Origin: JANQJA01 sp047947185
Lineage (GTDB): Bacteria > Pseudomonadota > Gammaproteobacteria > Pseudomonadales > Azotimanducaceae
Assembly (NCBI GenBank): GCA_047947185.1
Contig: CP170502.1
Span: forward strand, 4,526,001 to 4,590,000
DNA: 64,000 nt
Direction of reading: 5' to 3'
Shown here one piece after another: positions 43,082 to 51,506 of the stretch. Every line of letters begins with the position of its first letter. Within the stretch, counting starts at the first letter, position 1. The notes beneath the pieces are model-generated. The model made no database searches, was not told the DNA's origin, and worked only from the letters and a program-made list of their open reading frames with translations. The position numbers were made by a program, and so were the translations under genes.

Positions 43082-43519
43082 ATGGATATCAGAAAAGTCA
43101 AGAAACTGATTGAATTAATGGAAGAATCAGATATTGCAGAAATTGAGATCAAGGAGGGTGAAGACGCCGTCCGTATCAGTCGCCGTGTTGCGGCGCCACC
43201 AGCAGTGATGCCGTCGGGCATGTCTCCTGACCAGGCGGCCCCTGCATCTGTCAAGGTGCCACCGAAACCAGCCGCGGCTGTGCGGGGGCATGTCGTCACG
43301 GCCCCCATGGTGGGTACCTTTTACGCTGCGCCTTCGCCCGGATCGCCGCCTTTTGTTGAAATCGGCAAGAAGGTCAGGGTGGGAGACACCCTGTGCATCA
43401 TTGAATCAATGAAAATGATGAACAAGGTGCAGGCGGACAAGGCGGGGACAATAGAAGCCATCCTGGTCGAAAACGCCGCTGGCGTTGAATTCGATCAACC
43501 ACTTTTTACAATTGCCTGA
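43082..43519 (+). CDS. accB: Biotin carboxyl carrier protein of acetyl-CoA carboxylase
   Basis: Carries the carboxylated biotin in the first step of fatty acid synthesis. 145 residues: N-terminal region MDIRKVKKLIELMEESDIAE, a Pro/Ala linker, and a C-terminal biotinyl domain with the biotin-accepting Lys111 in IIESMKMMNK. GGAG lies six bases before the ATG. The biotin carboxylase gene follows 70 bases later. Confidence 0.96.
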   Translation: MDIRKVKKLIELMEESDIAEIEIKEGEDAVRISRRVAAPPAVMPSGMSPDQAAPASVKVPPKPAAAVRGHVVTAPMVGTFYAAPSPGSPPFVEIGKKVRVGDTLCIIESMKMMNKVQADKAGTIEAILVENAAGVEFDQPLFTIA

Positions 43520-43589
43520 TCCCCGCAGAAGATCCAGCGGGCATCATCCCGGGGTGGTCCTGCCGCCCTGACAGTTCGGGAACCAGCCA

Positions 43590-44921
43590 ATGCCACGAGT
43601 GCTAATTGCCAACAGGGGCGAAATTGCGTTACGAATTCTTCGCAGTTGCCGGACCCTGGGGATTGAAGTTGTTGCGGCATATACCCGGTGTGATGCAGCG
43701 CAGCGGCACCTCGTACTCGCCGATGATACGGTATGTATCGGTGAGCGCAGTTACCTGGATATTCCGGCGCTGGTCTCAGCAGCGACAACCCGGGGGTGTG
43801 ACGCGGTGCATCCTGGCTACGGCCTGCTCGCGGAAAACGCTGACTTTGCGAGGGCAGTAAGGTCGGCCGGGCTCATTTTTGTCGGGCCGTCTGCGGATAC
43901 AATTGCCACCATGGGTAACAAGAGCGCCGCACGTGAAGCGGCGGCTGCCCTGGGTCTGCCCGTGTTGCCTGGCTGCAGGATCGATCAGATAAGTGACATC
44001 CCTGAACTGGGCACATCGGTGGGATACCCGCTCCTGGTCAAGGCCTCTTATGGTGGCGGTGGGCGTGGCATGCGCCTCGCCAGAACGCCAGCGGAACTGG
44101 TGACTGCAGTGGAAGAAGCCGGCTCGGAATCCCTTGCCGCTTTTGGCCATGGTGACGTCTATCTGGAAAAGCTGATAGAAAATCCGCGACACATTGAGGT
44201 CCAGGTGTTTGGGGATGGTCGGGGTAAGGCAGTTCAATTCGGGACGCGCGATTGCAGCGTTCAGCGACAGCACCAGAAACTGGTCGAGGAGGCTCCGGCC
44301 CCCTGGCTGCCACCGTCAGCCCTCGAGAACCTCGCCAGCCAGTGTGCTGAAGCGGCGGCAGCCATGAAGTATGCCGGCGCGGGCACTTTTGAGTTCCTTT
44401 ACAGGGACAACGCCTTTTACTTTATCGAGATGAACACACGCCTGCAGGTTGAACATACCGTAACGGAGATGGTGACGGGCATTGACCTGGTGGGCCTGCA
44501 ACTGGACCTGGCGTTCAACCGGACAGGGTTACCCTCACAGCAGGACATATCGCTGGCTGGGCACGCGATAGAGTGTCGGGTTAATGCGGAATTCTACAAT
44601 CCGGATCGAAAAACCTTTGAGCCGAGCCCCGGACTGGCCTATGACGTTATCTTGCCAGGGGGGCCCGGGGTGCGCGTTGATTCGCATCTGTATACCGGCT
44701 TTCAGGTTTCCCACCACTATGACTCGCTGATAGCAAAAATTGTCTGCTGGGGGGCAGACCGGAACGAGGCGCTTGCCCGGGCACGTGGTGCCATGAGCGA
44801 GTTTAGGGTCAGGGGCATAGAAACCAACGCCGGTGTTCTGGGCGCTGTGCTCCGCTCGAATCAGTTTGCGGAGGGTGCTTTGAATACGGGACTGCTGGCC
44901 AGTATTGGTGTCGTGAAATGA
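43590..44921 (+). CDS. accC: Biotin carboxylase subunit of acetyl-CoA carboxylase
   Basis: ATP-grasp enzyme that carboxylates biotin on AccB with bicarbonate. 443 residues, full length. Seen: RVLIANRGEIALRILRSCRT, HPGYGLLAENADFA, the Gly-rich loop VKASYGGGGRGMRLA, and the active-site stretch FIEMNTRLQVEHTVTEMVTG. Its stop overlaps the prmA ATG (ATGA). Confidence 0.97.
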   Translation: MPRVLIANRGEIALRILRSCRTLGIEVVAAYTRCDAAQRHLVLADDTVCIGERSYLDIPALVSAATTRGCDAVHPGYGLLAENADFARAVRSAGLIFVGPSADTIATMGNKSAAREAAAALGLPVLPGCRIDQISDIPELGTSVGYPLLVKASYGGGGRGMRLARTPAELVTAVEEAGSESLAAFGHGDVYLEKLIENPRHIEVQVFGDGRGKAVQFGTRDCSVQRQHQKLVEEAPAPWLPPSALENLASQCAEAAAAMKYAGAGTFEFLYRDNAFYFIEMNTRLQVEHTVTEMVTGIDLVGLQLDLAFNRTGLPSQQDISLAGHAIECRVNAEFYNPDRKTFEPSPGLAYDVILPGGPGVRVDSHLYTGFQVSHHYDSLIAKIVCWGADRNEALARARGAMSEFRVRGIETNAGVLGAVLRSNQFAEGALNTGLLASIGVVK

Positions 44922-45778
44922 ACTGGAAGACGCTGGCTGTCGCCACAACGCGAGAAGGTCTCGATGACCTGGAGGAGGCGCTCTGGGAAGCGGGTGCAGT
45001 ATCGGTGACCGTCGAAGACGGTGGCGAAAGACCGCTGTTTGAGCCAGGGCCGGGTGAGTTGCCATTGTGGGACGATATTGTGGTCACCGGCATGTTTGAG
45101 GAGGGTGAAGACCTGCTGATGGTCAGGGCGGAACTCGATGCCAGGGGATACACCACACTGTTTGTGGATGAACTGCAAGATCGTGTCTGGGAACGGGAAT
45201 GGTTGTCCCGGTTCAGGCCGATGCGTTTTGGTCACAGGCTCTGGGTGTGTCCTGCCGGGCAGGAACCACCTGAACCGAACGCAATTGTGATGCATCTTGA
45301 CCCGGGGCTGGCTTTTGGTACCGGCACCCATGCGACAACACGACTGTGCCTCGAGTGGCTCGACCACAATTTGTCCTCTGGCGCCAGGGTACTCGACTTT
45401 GGCTGTGGTTCCGGCATTCTTGGTATCGCGGCCCTGTTGCTTGGCGCAAGGGCGGTGACGGGTGTGGACAACGACCCACAGGCGATTGTTGCCACGCGGG
45501 AGAATGCTGTCAAAAATGGTGTCGAGGACAAAATGACACTCTTCCTGCCCGAGCAGATGGCACCCGATCAGTATGATGTTGTGTTGGCCAATATTCTGGC
45601 GCAGCCTTTGATTGACCTGGCGCCGCGCCTGCAGGGGTATATGTTGTCCGGCGCAGACCTGGTGCTATCGGGGATCATGGAAAACCAGGTTGACTGGGTG
45701 ATTGCGGCCTATCCTGCACTTCGGTTTGACGTCGAGCTGTCTGAGGGATGGGCACGGCTTGCGGGCAGGATGGCATGA
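44918..45778 (+). CDS. prmA: Ribosomal protein L11 methyltransferase
   Basis: AdoMet-dependent enzyme that trimethylates ribosomal protein L11. 286 residues. The N-terminal L11-recognition domain is followed by the AdoMet site: LDPGLAFGTGTHATTRLCLE, VLDFGCGSGILGIAALLLGA and NILAQPLIDLAP, all hallmarks of PrmA. Coupled to accC upstream and to the zinc-ribbon gene downstream by ATGA overlaps. Confidence 0.96.
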   Translation: MNWKTLAVATTREGLDDLEEALWEAGAVSVTVEDGGERPLFEPGPGELPLWDDIVVTGMFEEGEDLLMVRAELDARGYTTLFVDELQDRVWEREWLSRFRPMRFGHRLWVCPAGQEPPEPNAIVMHLDPGLAFGTGTHATTRLCLEWLDHNLSSGARVLDFGCGSGILGIAALLLGARAVTGVDNDPQAIVATRENAVKNGVEDKMTLFLPEQMAPDQYDVVLANILAQPLIDLAPRLQGYMLSGADLVLSGIMENQVDWVIAAYPALRFDVELSEGWARLAGRMA

Positions 45779-46887
45779 GTGGTTTTGTTCCAGTAACGCG
45801 TTGTCCATTTTGTGAAACCACTTTTCGGGTAACTGAAACCCAGTTGAACGCTGCGCGTGGGGCCGTTCGCTGTGGTGCCTGTCTGCAGGTTTTTGTTGCG
45901 CCGGACCATTTTGTCCTGGCAGACGTCCTGCCGGATGAGCCGGCTGCAAGCGAATTGCTGACCGACCCCGGTACGTCGGGCGAGGATCTGCGGGAGGTGT
46001 CGGAAGTCGAATGTAGCCCGGACCCCCTGCAGGCTGTGCCAGCGTCAGCGGGTTCAGATGCAACGCCAGCATTCCCGAGTGCCGATGTGCCCGCCCCGGT
46101 GGTTGGAATCTGGTACCCGGCCAGCAACCCGACTGATACCGACCCTGAGACGGCTGAGACGGCTGATATGGAAGAAAGCCCGTCGGGGCTGTCGCCAATT
46201 AATCCCGATGCACCCGCTGGGGAGGATAGCGGCGTAAGCCGTGAAGATGCAGACACACTGACGGCCGGGGCTCCCGCCGATGAAGCGCCAGCCGTTGTCG
46301 TTGAGGAAACCTCGGCTGAGCTTGTGCTGAGCCCGTTTGAAGAAGCCCTGCCGGAAGATGTCAGGCTCGACTTTGAACTTCCCGGCCCTGAACTGGGGTC
46401 GGATGATACCGGTGAACACTCGCGCCGATGGCCCTGGTTTGTCGGCTGTGTTGCGCTTGGCCTTGCATTGATGCTGCAATTTGCCTGGGTTAATCGGGCT
46501 GTGCTGGCCAATGAGCCGGCCATGCGGCCCTGGGTGCTTACTACCTGCCGGGCGCTGGGTTGTGAGGTACCGGAGTACAGTGACACTGCTGCCCTGCGTG
46601 CTGCCAATCTCGTGATCCGCTCGAACCCGGATGGGAACCGCTCGCTGCTGGTTGATGCCGTGATCGAGAATCGTGCGCCCTATCGTCAGGCGTTCCCTTT
46701 GCTGGAACTCAGGTTTGCCTCGATCAACCAGGAACTGGTTGCTGCGCGGGCTTTCCGGCCGGCTGAGTACCTGGGCGGCGAAATGAGTGGATTGAAGTAC
46801 ATTCCAGGTCAGACCGAGGTGAGGATTTCCCTCGAGATTGTTGATCCCGGCCCCAGGGCCGCGAGCTATGAACTGTCAGTGTTTTAG
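45775..46887 (+). CDS. Zinc-ribbon DUF3426 membrane protein
   Basis: Protein of 370 residues. The N-terminus holds an MJ0042-type zinc ribbon (TRCPFCETTFRVTETQLNAA, VRCGACLQVF, four Cys). An acidic low-complexity linker of about 180 residues follows, then one membrane helix (WFVGCVALGLALMLQFAW) and a C-terminal DUF3426 domain (NLVIRSNPDGNRSLLVDAVI). This layout is regularly found next to prmA and dusB in Gammaproteobacteria, yet no function is established. ATG at 45775 overlaps the prmA stop. Confidence 0.85.
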   Translation: MSGFVPVTRCPFCETTFRVTETQLNAARGAVRCGACLQVFVAPDHFVLADVLPDEPAASELLTDPGTSGEDLREVSEVECSPDPLQAVPASAGSDATPAFPSADVPAPVVGIWYPASNPTDTDPETAETADMEESPSGLSPINPDAPAGEDSGVSREDADTLTAGAPADEAPAVVVEETSAELVLSPFEEALPEDVRLDFELPGPELGSDDTGEHSRRWPWFVGCVALGLALMLQFAWVNRAVLANEPAMRPWVLTTCRALGCEVPEYSDTAALRAANLVIRSNPDGNRSLLVDAVIENRAPYRQAFPLLELRFASINQELVAARAFRPAEYLGGEMSGLKYIPGQTEVRISLEIVDPGPRAASYELSVF

Positions 46888-46934
46888 CACACCTGTTAAG
46901 CTCTGGTTTCCTGCAAGACGAAATTTTCCTGTCC

Positions 46935-47921
46935 ATGTTAACAATCGGTCCCCATTCAAACCCGAGTCGTGTAGTGGTCGCGCCCATGGCGGGCGTGACG
47001 GATTTGCCTTACCGGAATTTATGCCGATCCCTGGGCGCCCATTGGGTGGTTTCGGAAATGATCACCAGCGACAGTCGGCTCTGGCAGACAAAAAAATCAG
47101 ACTTTCGGCTGCGGTTTCATGCTGAAGCAGCACCTCGCTGGATCCAGATTGCCGGGGCAGACCCGGGCATGATGGCAGAGGCTGCCAGGCTGAACGAGGC
47201 CAAAGGCGCCCAGATTGTTGACATTAACATGGGCTGTCCAGCCAAGAAGGTGTGTAACCGGGCAGCGGGGTCAGCACTGATGCGCGATGAGGCGCTGGTA
47301 GCAGAGATCCTGGCCGCCGTTGTTGGTGCGGTGAAAGTACCGGTGACCCTGAAGATGCGATTGGGCTGGTCAACTGAAAATCGTAATGCGGCAACCATTG
47401 CCCGGATTGCCGAGTCTCTGGGCGTCTCACTTGTTACGGTACACGGGCGAACCCGCGCCTGCAGGTTTGAAGGTCAGGTTGATTACGACGCGATCGGCGA
47501 GGTGAAGTCGGCTGTGGGTATTCCTGTGATTGCCAACGGGGACATTGATTCGGTTACCCGGGCGACCGCGGTGCTGGCGCGTACCGGCTGTGATGCGGTC
47601 ATGGTTGGTCGCGCTGCTCAGGGTCAGCCCTGGCTGCCGGCGCACATAGACAGGTACCTGCAATCCGGAGTGGAACCGGAAAATATCTCGCTGGCTGAGA
47701 TAAAAGTGCACATGCTGACACATATCCTTGAGTTGCATGCGTTTTATGGTGAAGCCACGGGTGTTCGCATAGCCCGCAAGCACGTTGGCTGGTACCTGAA
47801 GGCGCTTGAAATGGAAAGTTTTACTCGCCGTTTCAACCGACTGGAGCAGGCCCGGGACCAGGTGGACGCGCTTGAAGGTCTGCCGGAGAAGTGTCTGAGA
47901 GCGCACAGCAACGCCGCCTGA
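46935..47921 (+). CDS. dusB: tRNA-dihydrouridine synthase B
   Basis: Flavoenzyme that reduces specific uridines in tRNA (U17 in E. coli). 328 residues. Seen: VVVAPMAGVTDLPYRNLCRS, the catalytic Cys in DINMGCPAKKVCNRAAGSAL, VTLKMRLGW, VTVHGRTRACRFEGQVDYD and IANGDIDSV. It precedes fis, the order known from enteric bacteria where the two are co-transcribed; the end of dusB overlaps a possible GTG start of fis. Confidence 0.96.
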   Translation: MLTIGPHSNPSRVVVAPMAGVTDLPYRNLCRSLGAHWVVSEMITSDSRLWQTKKSDFRLRFHAEAAPRWIQIAGADPGMMAEAARLNEAKGAQIVDINMGCPAKKVCNRAAGSALMRDEALVAEILAAVVGAVKVPVTLKMRLGWSTENRNAATIARIAESLGVSLVTVHGRTRACRFEGQVDYDAIGEVKSAVGIPVIANGDIDSVTRATAVLARTGCDAVMVGRAAQGQPWLPAHIDRYLQSGVEPENISLAEIKVHMLTHILELHAFYGEATGVRIARKHVGWYLKALEMESFTRRFNRLEQARDQVDALEGLPEKCLRAHSNAA

Positions 47922-47962
47922 GCAAATTCGCGCAGCTGGAGCACGAAGAGGAGAGACTAGCG

Positions 47963-48187
47963 ATGACGTTGGCTGAAGCAGTGGAACATGCCGTAAAAAA
48001 TTATGTGGCCAATATGGGAGAGGAGCCAATCAGTGATTTGTACCACATGGTGCTCTCAGAGATTGAGGTCCCATTGCTGACCCATGTGCTTGAACACACC
48101 AACAACAACCAGAGTCAGACCGCTGCAATGCTCGGCCTGAACCGCGGTACGCTGCGCAAGAAACTCAAGAAGTACGGCATGCTCTAA
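47963..48187 (+). CDS. fis: DNA-binding protein Fis
   Basis: Nucleoid-associated DNA-bending protein. The C-terminal helix-turn-helix TAAMLGLNRGTLRKKLKKYG is nearly identical to E. coli Fis, preceded by SDLYHMVLSEIEVPLLTHVL. The ATG at 47963 has GGAG nine bases upstream and lies clear of dusB, giving 74 residues. A GTG at 47891, 31 bases inside dusB, would give 98 residues, the E. coli length, but its added stretch does not resemble the Fis N-terminus. If the short form is real, the beta-hairpin arm that activates recombinases is missing. Confidence 0.93.
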   Translation: MTLAEAVEHAVKNYVANMGEEPISDLYHMVLSEIEVPLLTHVLEHTNNNQSQTAAMLGLNRGTLRKKLKKYGML

Positions 48188-48264
48188 GGCCACTTCTTTT
48201 GCGTGTCAGGTGATATCCCATTATCATCGCTTCCCTTTGAATCATCACGCGCCTGGACCCGGTT

Positions 48265-48882
48265 ATGACCGACACGCAGATCCGGACCGCGCTTGTCAGT
48301 GTTTCTGACAAGGCGGGTATCGCCGACTTTGCCCACTGCCTCACCAGGCACGACGTCTACATTCTGTCGACGGGCGGCACCCAGCGTGCGCTTGCTGAAG
48401 CAGGCGCGCCTGTGGCTGAGGTGTCAGATTACACGGGCTTCCCGGAAATGATGGACGGGCGGGTGAAGACGCTCCACCCCCGGATTCATGGTGGCCTGCT
48501 TGGCCGGCTGGAGCCCGGAGGAGCGGGACAGGATGCCGGGGTGATGGAGGCGCATGGCATCCGTGCCATCGATCTGCTTGTCGTCAACCTCTATCCATTT
48601 GAGAAGACTGTGGCAAATCCTGCGGCAACCTTCGAGGACGCCATTGAAAATATCGATATTGGCGGGCCTGCGATGCTGCGGTCAGCGGCCAAGAACCTGG
48701 CCAGGGTCGCGGTAGTAGTGGATCCGGCGGATTATCCGGCCTTGATCCGGGAACTTGATACCAATGGCGGCACCATCTCAGCCGCGACCCGCTTTATGCT
48801 TGCCCGCAAGGCGTTCAGGCATGTTGCTGATTACGATGTTGCGATTGCCAACTACCTGGAAAGCCTGCCGATACCAACCTGA
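48265..48882 (+). CDS. purH: IMP cyclohydrolase domain only (PurH N-terminal half)
   Basis: Closes the purine ring, FAICAR to IMP. The 205-residue protein covers only the MGS-like domain of PurH: ALVSVSDKAGIADFAHCL, LSTGGTQRALAEAG, EMMDGRVKTLHPRIHGGLLG, ENIDIGGPAMLRSAAKN. Bacterial PurH is normally about 520 residues, with AICAR transformylase as its second half. Here the frame ends cleanly and purD starts 16 bases later, so there is no room for a broken remainder. The transformylase must be encoded elsewhere or replaced. Confidence 0.92.
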   Translation: MTDTQIRTALVSVSDKAGIADFAHCLTRHDVYILSTGGTQRALAEAGAPVAEVSDYTGFPEMMDGRVKTLHPRIHGGLLGRLEPGGAGQDAGVMEAHGIRAIDLLVVNLYPFEKTVANPAATFEDAIENIDIGGPAMLRSAAKNLARVAVVVDPADYPALIRELDTNGGTISAATRFMLARKAFRHVADYDVAIANYLESLPIPT

Positions 48883-48898
48883 CTGACGGAGTCCTTGA

Positions 48899-50185
48899 GT
48901 GAAAGTTCTGATTACGGGTAGTGGTGGCAGGGAGCATGCCCTGGCCTGGCGGGTTGCCCGGTCCGCGCAGGTGGAGCAGGTGTTTGTTGCCCCCGGCAAT
49001 GCCGGGACAGCGCATGAGCCAGGGATCGCAAATGTTGCCATTGACGTCATGGACTTTGATGGTCAGATCCGCTTCGCGCAGGAAAATCGCATTGACCTCA
49101 CCATTATTGGGCCTGAGGCGCCCCTGGTTGCCGGCGTGGTGGACCGTTTTAACAGCGCCGGGTTGCGCTGTTTTGGACCGTCTCAGGCGGCGGCCCAACT
49201 GGAAGGCTCCAAGGGTTTTACCAAGGCTTTTCTGACAAGGCATGACATACCCACAGCTGCTTATGGCAGTTTTGATGACGAGCTGGCGGCCCTGGCGTTT
49301 GCCCGCCAGATGCGCCCGCCCATCGTGATCAAGGCTGATGGTCTTGCGGCGGGCAAAGGGGTCATCATTGCGCAGTCAACCGCGGAAGCAGAAGAGGCCA
49401 TTTCCCAGATGATGGGGGGAGGCCGGTTTGGCAACGCGGGCGCCAGGGTGGTGATTGAAGAATTCCTTGCAGGTGAAGAAGCCAGCTTTATCGTCATCGC
49501 TGATGGTGAACACTTTCTGCCTTTCGCAACGTCCCAGGATCACAAGGCGATTTTTGACGGGGACCAGGGGCCGAACACGGGTGGCATGGGCGCCTATTCG
49601 CCCGCGCCGGTGGTGACACCGGATGTTCATGACCGGGTCATCGAGCGGGTCATCAAACCTGCCATTGCCGGCATGGCGAGCGAAGGTAACCCTTATGTGG
49701 GTTTCCTGTATGCGGGCCTGATGATTGACGATGTCGGCAACCCCTCGGTGATTGAGTTCAATTGCCGCTTTGGTGATCCGGAGACCCAACCGGTCATGCT
49801 GCGTATGAAAACGGATCTTGCGGAACTGTGCCTCGCGGCACTTGATGGCACCCTGGACCAAAGAGTCATTGAGTTTGATGAGCGGGTTGCACTTGCGGTT
49901 GTCATGGCGGCGGGTGGATACCCGGATGCCTATCGATCCGGCGACGAAATCACCGGCCTTGACGCGGTGCAGGGTGCCAAGGTCTTTCATGCAGGTACAC
50001 GCGAGGAAGCGGGGCGCACGGTGACTGCCGGGGGGCGGGTGCTCGCGGTGACGGCGCTTGGCCACTCCGTAACCGAAGCCCAGCAGGCTGCCTACCAGGC
50101 AACGGCGGGCATCCATTTCCAGGATGCCTACTATCGTCGCGACATTGGTTATCGGGCAATTTCACGGGAAAAGCAGTTTCGCTGA
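48899..50185 (+). CDS. purD: Phosphoribosylamine-glycine ligase
   Basis: ATP-grasp ligase of the second purine step (GAR synthetase). 428 residues, full length. Seen: KVLITGSGGREHALAWRVAR, VAPGNAGTAHEPG, IIGPEAPLVAGVVD, VIKADGLAAGKGVIIAQ, and NTGGMGAYSPAPVVTP. The start codon is GTG at 48899. purH-purD adjacency is usual; only the short purH is not. Confidence 0.97.
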   Translation: MKVLITGSGGREHALAWRVARSAQVEQVFVAPGNAGTAHEPGIANVAIDVMDFDGQIRFAQENRIDLTIIGPEAPLVAGVVDRFNSAGLRCFGPSQAAAQLEGSKGFTKAFLTRHDIPTAAYGSFDDELAALAFARQMRPPIVIKADGLAAGKGVIIAQSTAEAEEAISQMMGGGRFGNAGARVVIEEFLAGEEASFIVIADGEHFLPFATSQDHKAIFDGDQGPNTGGMGAYSPAPVVTPDVHDRVIERVIKPAIAGMASEGNPYVGFLYAGLMIDDVGNPSVIEFNCRFGDPETQPVMLRMKTDLAELCLAALDGTLDQRVIEFDERVALAVVMAAGGYPDAYRSGDEITGLDAVQGAKVFHAGTREEAGRTVTAGGRVLAVTALGHSVTEAQQAAYQATAGIHFQDAYYRRDIGYRAISREKQFR

Positions 50186-50214
50186 TTCGCCTTGTGGCGC
50201 CCGGGGTTCTCAAT

Positions 50215-50261
50215 CGGACTGGCCTGTTCCAGCGCGACCCTGGGTATCAGAGGGCCAGCCG
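50215..50261. terminator. Stem-loop between convergent purD and cca
   Basis: CTGGCC (50219-50224) and GGCCAG (50253-50258) pair perfectly and are extended by CGG/CCG across one unpaired base; the loop contains a smaller CCAG/CTGG pair. Lying between two convergent genes, it may end transcription from both sides. No T-run is present. Confidence 0.35.
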
Positions 50262-50268
50262 GACGAGC

Positions 50269-51378
50269 TCAGGAATTCTCATCGATGTTCTCCAGGCCGG
50301 CTAATACCCGGGCCACGCGCTGAACCTGTTCAGACCGGATGGCAGCACCGAGCGCCGGGCCCTGGATATTGCCACCAATGGCTTTGGCATTGACTGAACG
50401 GGCGGCCCCGATACAGTCGGAAATCAGCTGATATTTGTTGGTGTTTTCGCCGGGCAGGGCGAGTTGCCAGTAACTGTTGAGTTCGAGCAGTCTTGCCGGC
50501 TGGCGAAACCCGTCAGCCTCATGCAGCAGTTCGACGAGCTCAGCCGCGGTCAGTTGGTCTGCCACCAGCCACTTCTGTGCCAGCCCTGCCGCGAGGCGGG
50601 CAAATTCATGACGTTTGCGCGGTAACCTGATGCGCGTTGCCAGTGAGTCGATTGCTTCCGGCACCAGGTCCTGGAGCAGGCCCGCTGTTCGCTTGTTGAG
50701 GTCGTCAGTTTCTGCGGCTACGCGCACCAGCGTCTGCAAACTGGCGCCGGCCAGTTCGGGCCAGAGCGTCAGGTCTGCTCCAAGCTGCTGGAGCACCTCA
50801 AAAAAACGGTTGGGCGTGGGCGTCGCCAGGGCCTTGTCAAATTCCCCGAGTATTCGTTCAGGGGCAAGCTCTGCCAGTTCGCCAGCATCCACCATCTGCT
50901 GCATGAGTGCCATGGTGTCGGCGTGCACCCTGAAGTCCAGGTCCGCCAGGGAAGCCGCAAAGCGGGCGACCCTGAGTACCCGCAGTGGATCTTCGCCAAA
51001 TGCGGGTGAAACATGGCGCAGGACCCTGTTGGCAAGATCAGTACATCCGCCCCATGGGTCAATCAGTGCGCCATCGGGTGACTCGGCGATGGCGTTGATG
51101 GTGAGATCGCGACGGAGGAGATCATCCTCCAGGGTGACGGCCTCTGTGTGACACTCAAAGCCACGGTGTCCCCGTCCGGTTTTGCGTTCGGTACGGGCAA
51201 GCGCGTACTCCTCGCTGGTGCGGGGGTGCAGAAACACCGGGAAATCGCGGCCCACCGACCGGAACCCCAGGTTTGTCATTGTCTCGGGTGTTGCGCCCAC
51301 CACTACCCAGTCCCGTTCAGTGACAGGCCGGCCCAGTAATCTGTCGCGGACGGCACCGCCCACCAGGTAAGTCTCCAT
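50269..51378 (-). CDS. cca: CCA tRNA nucleotidyltransferase
   Basis: Adds or repairs the 3' CCA end of tRNAs. Class II nucleotidyltransferase: YLVGGAVRDRLLGRPVTERD, DWVVVGATPE (catalytic Asp residues), RRDLTINAIAES, VLRVARFAASLADLDFRVH and LAPERILGEFDKAL. From ATG at 51378 it has 369 residues; ATG at 51387 is equally possible. E. coli Cca is 412 residues with an HD phosphatase domain at its end; that domain is not seen here, so this is the short form. Divergent from the TonB-dependent receptor. Confidence 0.93.
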   Translation of the reverse strand: METYLVGGAVRDRLLGRPVTERDWVVVGATPETMTNLGFRSVGRDFPVFLHPRTSEEYALARTERKTGRGHRGFECHTEAVTLEDDLLRRDLTINAIAESPDGALIDPWGGCTDLANRVLRHVSPAFGEDPLRVLRVARFAASLADLDFRVHADTMALMQQMVDAGELAELAPERILGEFDKALATPTPNRFFEVLQQLGADLTLWPELAGASLQTLVRVAAETDDLNKRTAGLLQDLVPEAIDSLATRIRLPRKRHEFARLAAGLAQKWLVADQLTAAELVELLHEADGFRQPARLLELNSYWQLALPGENTNKYQLISDCIGAARSVNAKAIGGNIQGPALGAAIRSEQVQRVARVLAGLENIDENS

Positions 51379-51506
51379 GGGTTCCATTGTGTGCCAGTCG
51401 CTGCGGAATATCATCTGCGGATGTCGATTTTGGTGGGCAAAACGCCGTCCTGTCCTTAGAATGCCAGACTTCTATAGGTAGACCTGGTGGGGATTGGGGG
51501 AAAGTC

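Noticed and set aside
45675..46607. Minus-strand frame of about 310 codons rich in Ser
   Set aside because: It is antisense to the acidic linker of the DUF3426 protein; the bias follows from the Asp/Glu/Ala codons on the true strand.
48265..48898. purH as a frameshifted pseudogene
   Set aside because: The reading frame ends at the domain boundary and purD begins 16 bases later, so no residual transformylase sequence exists in any frame.
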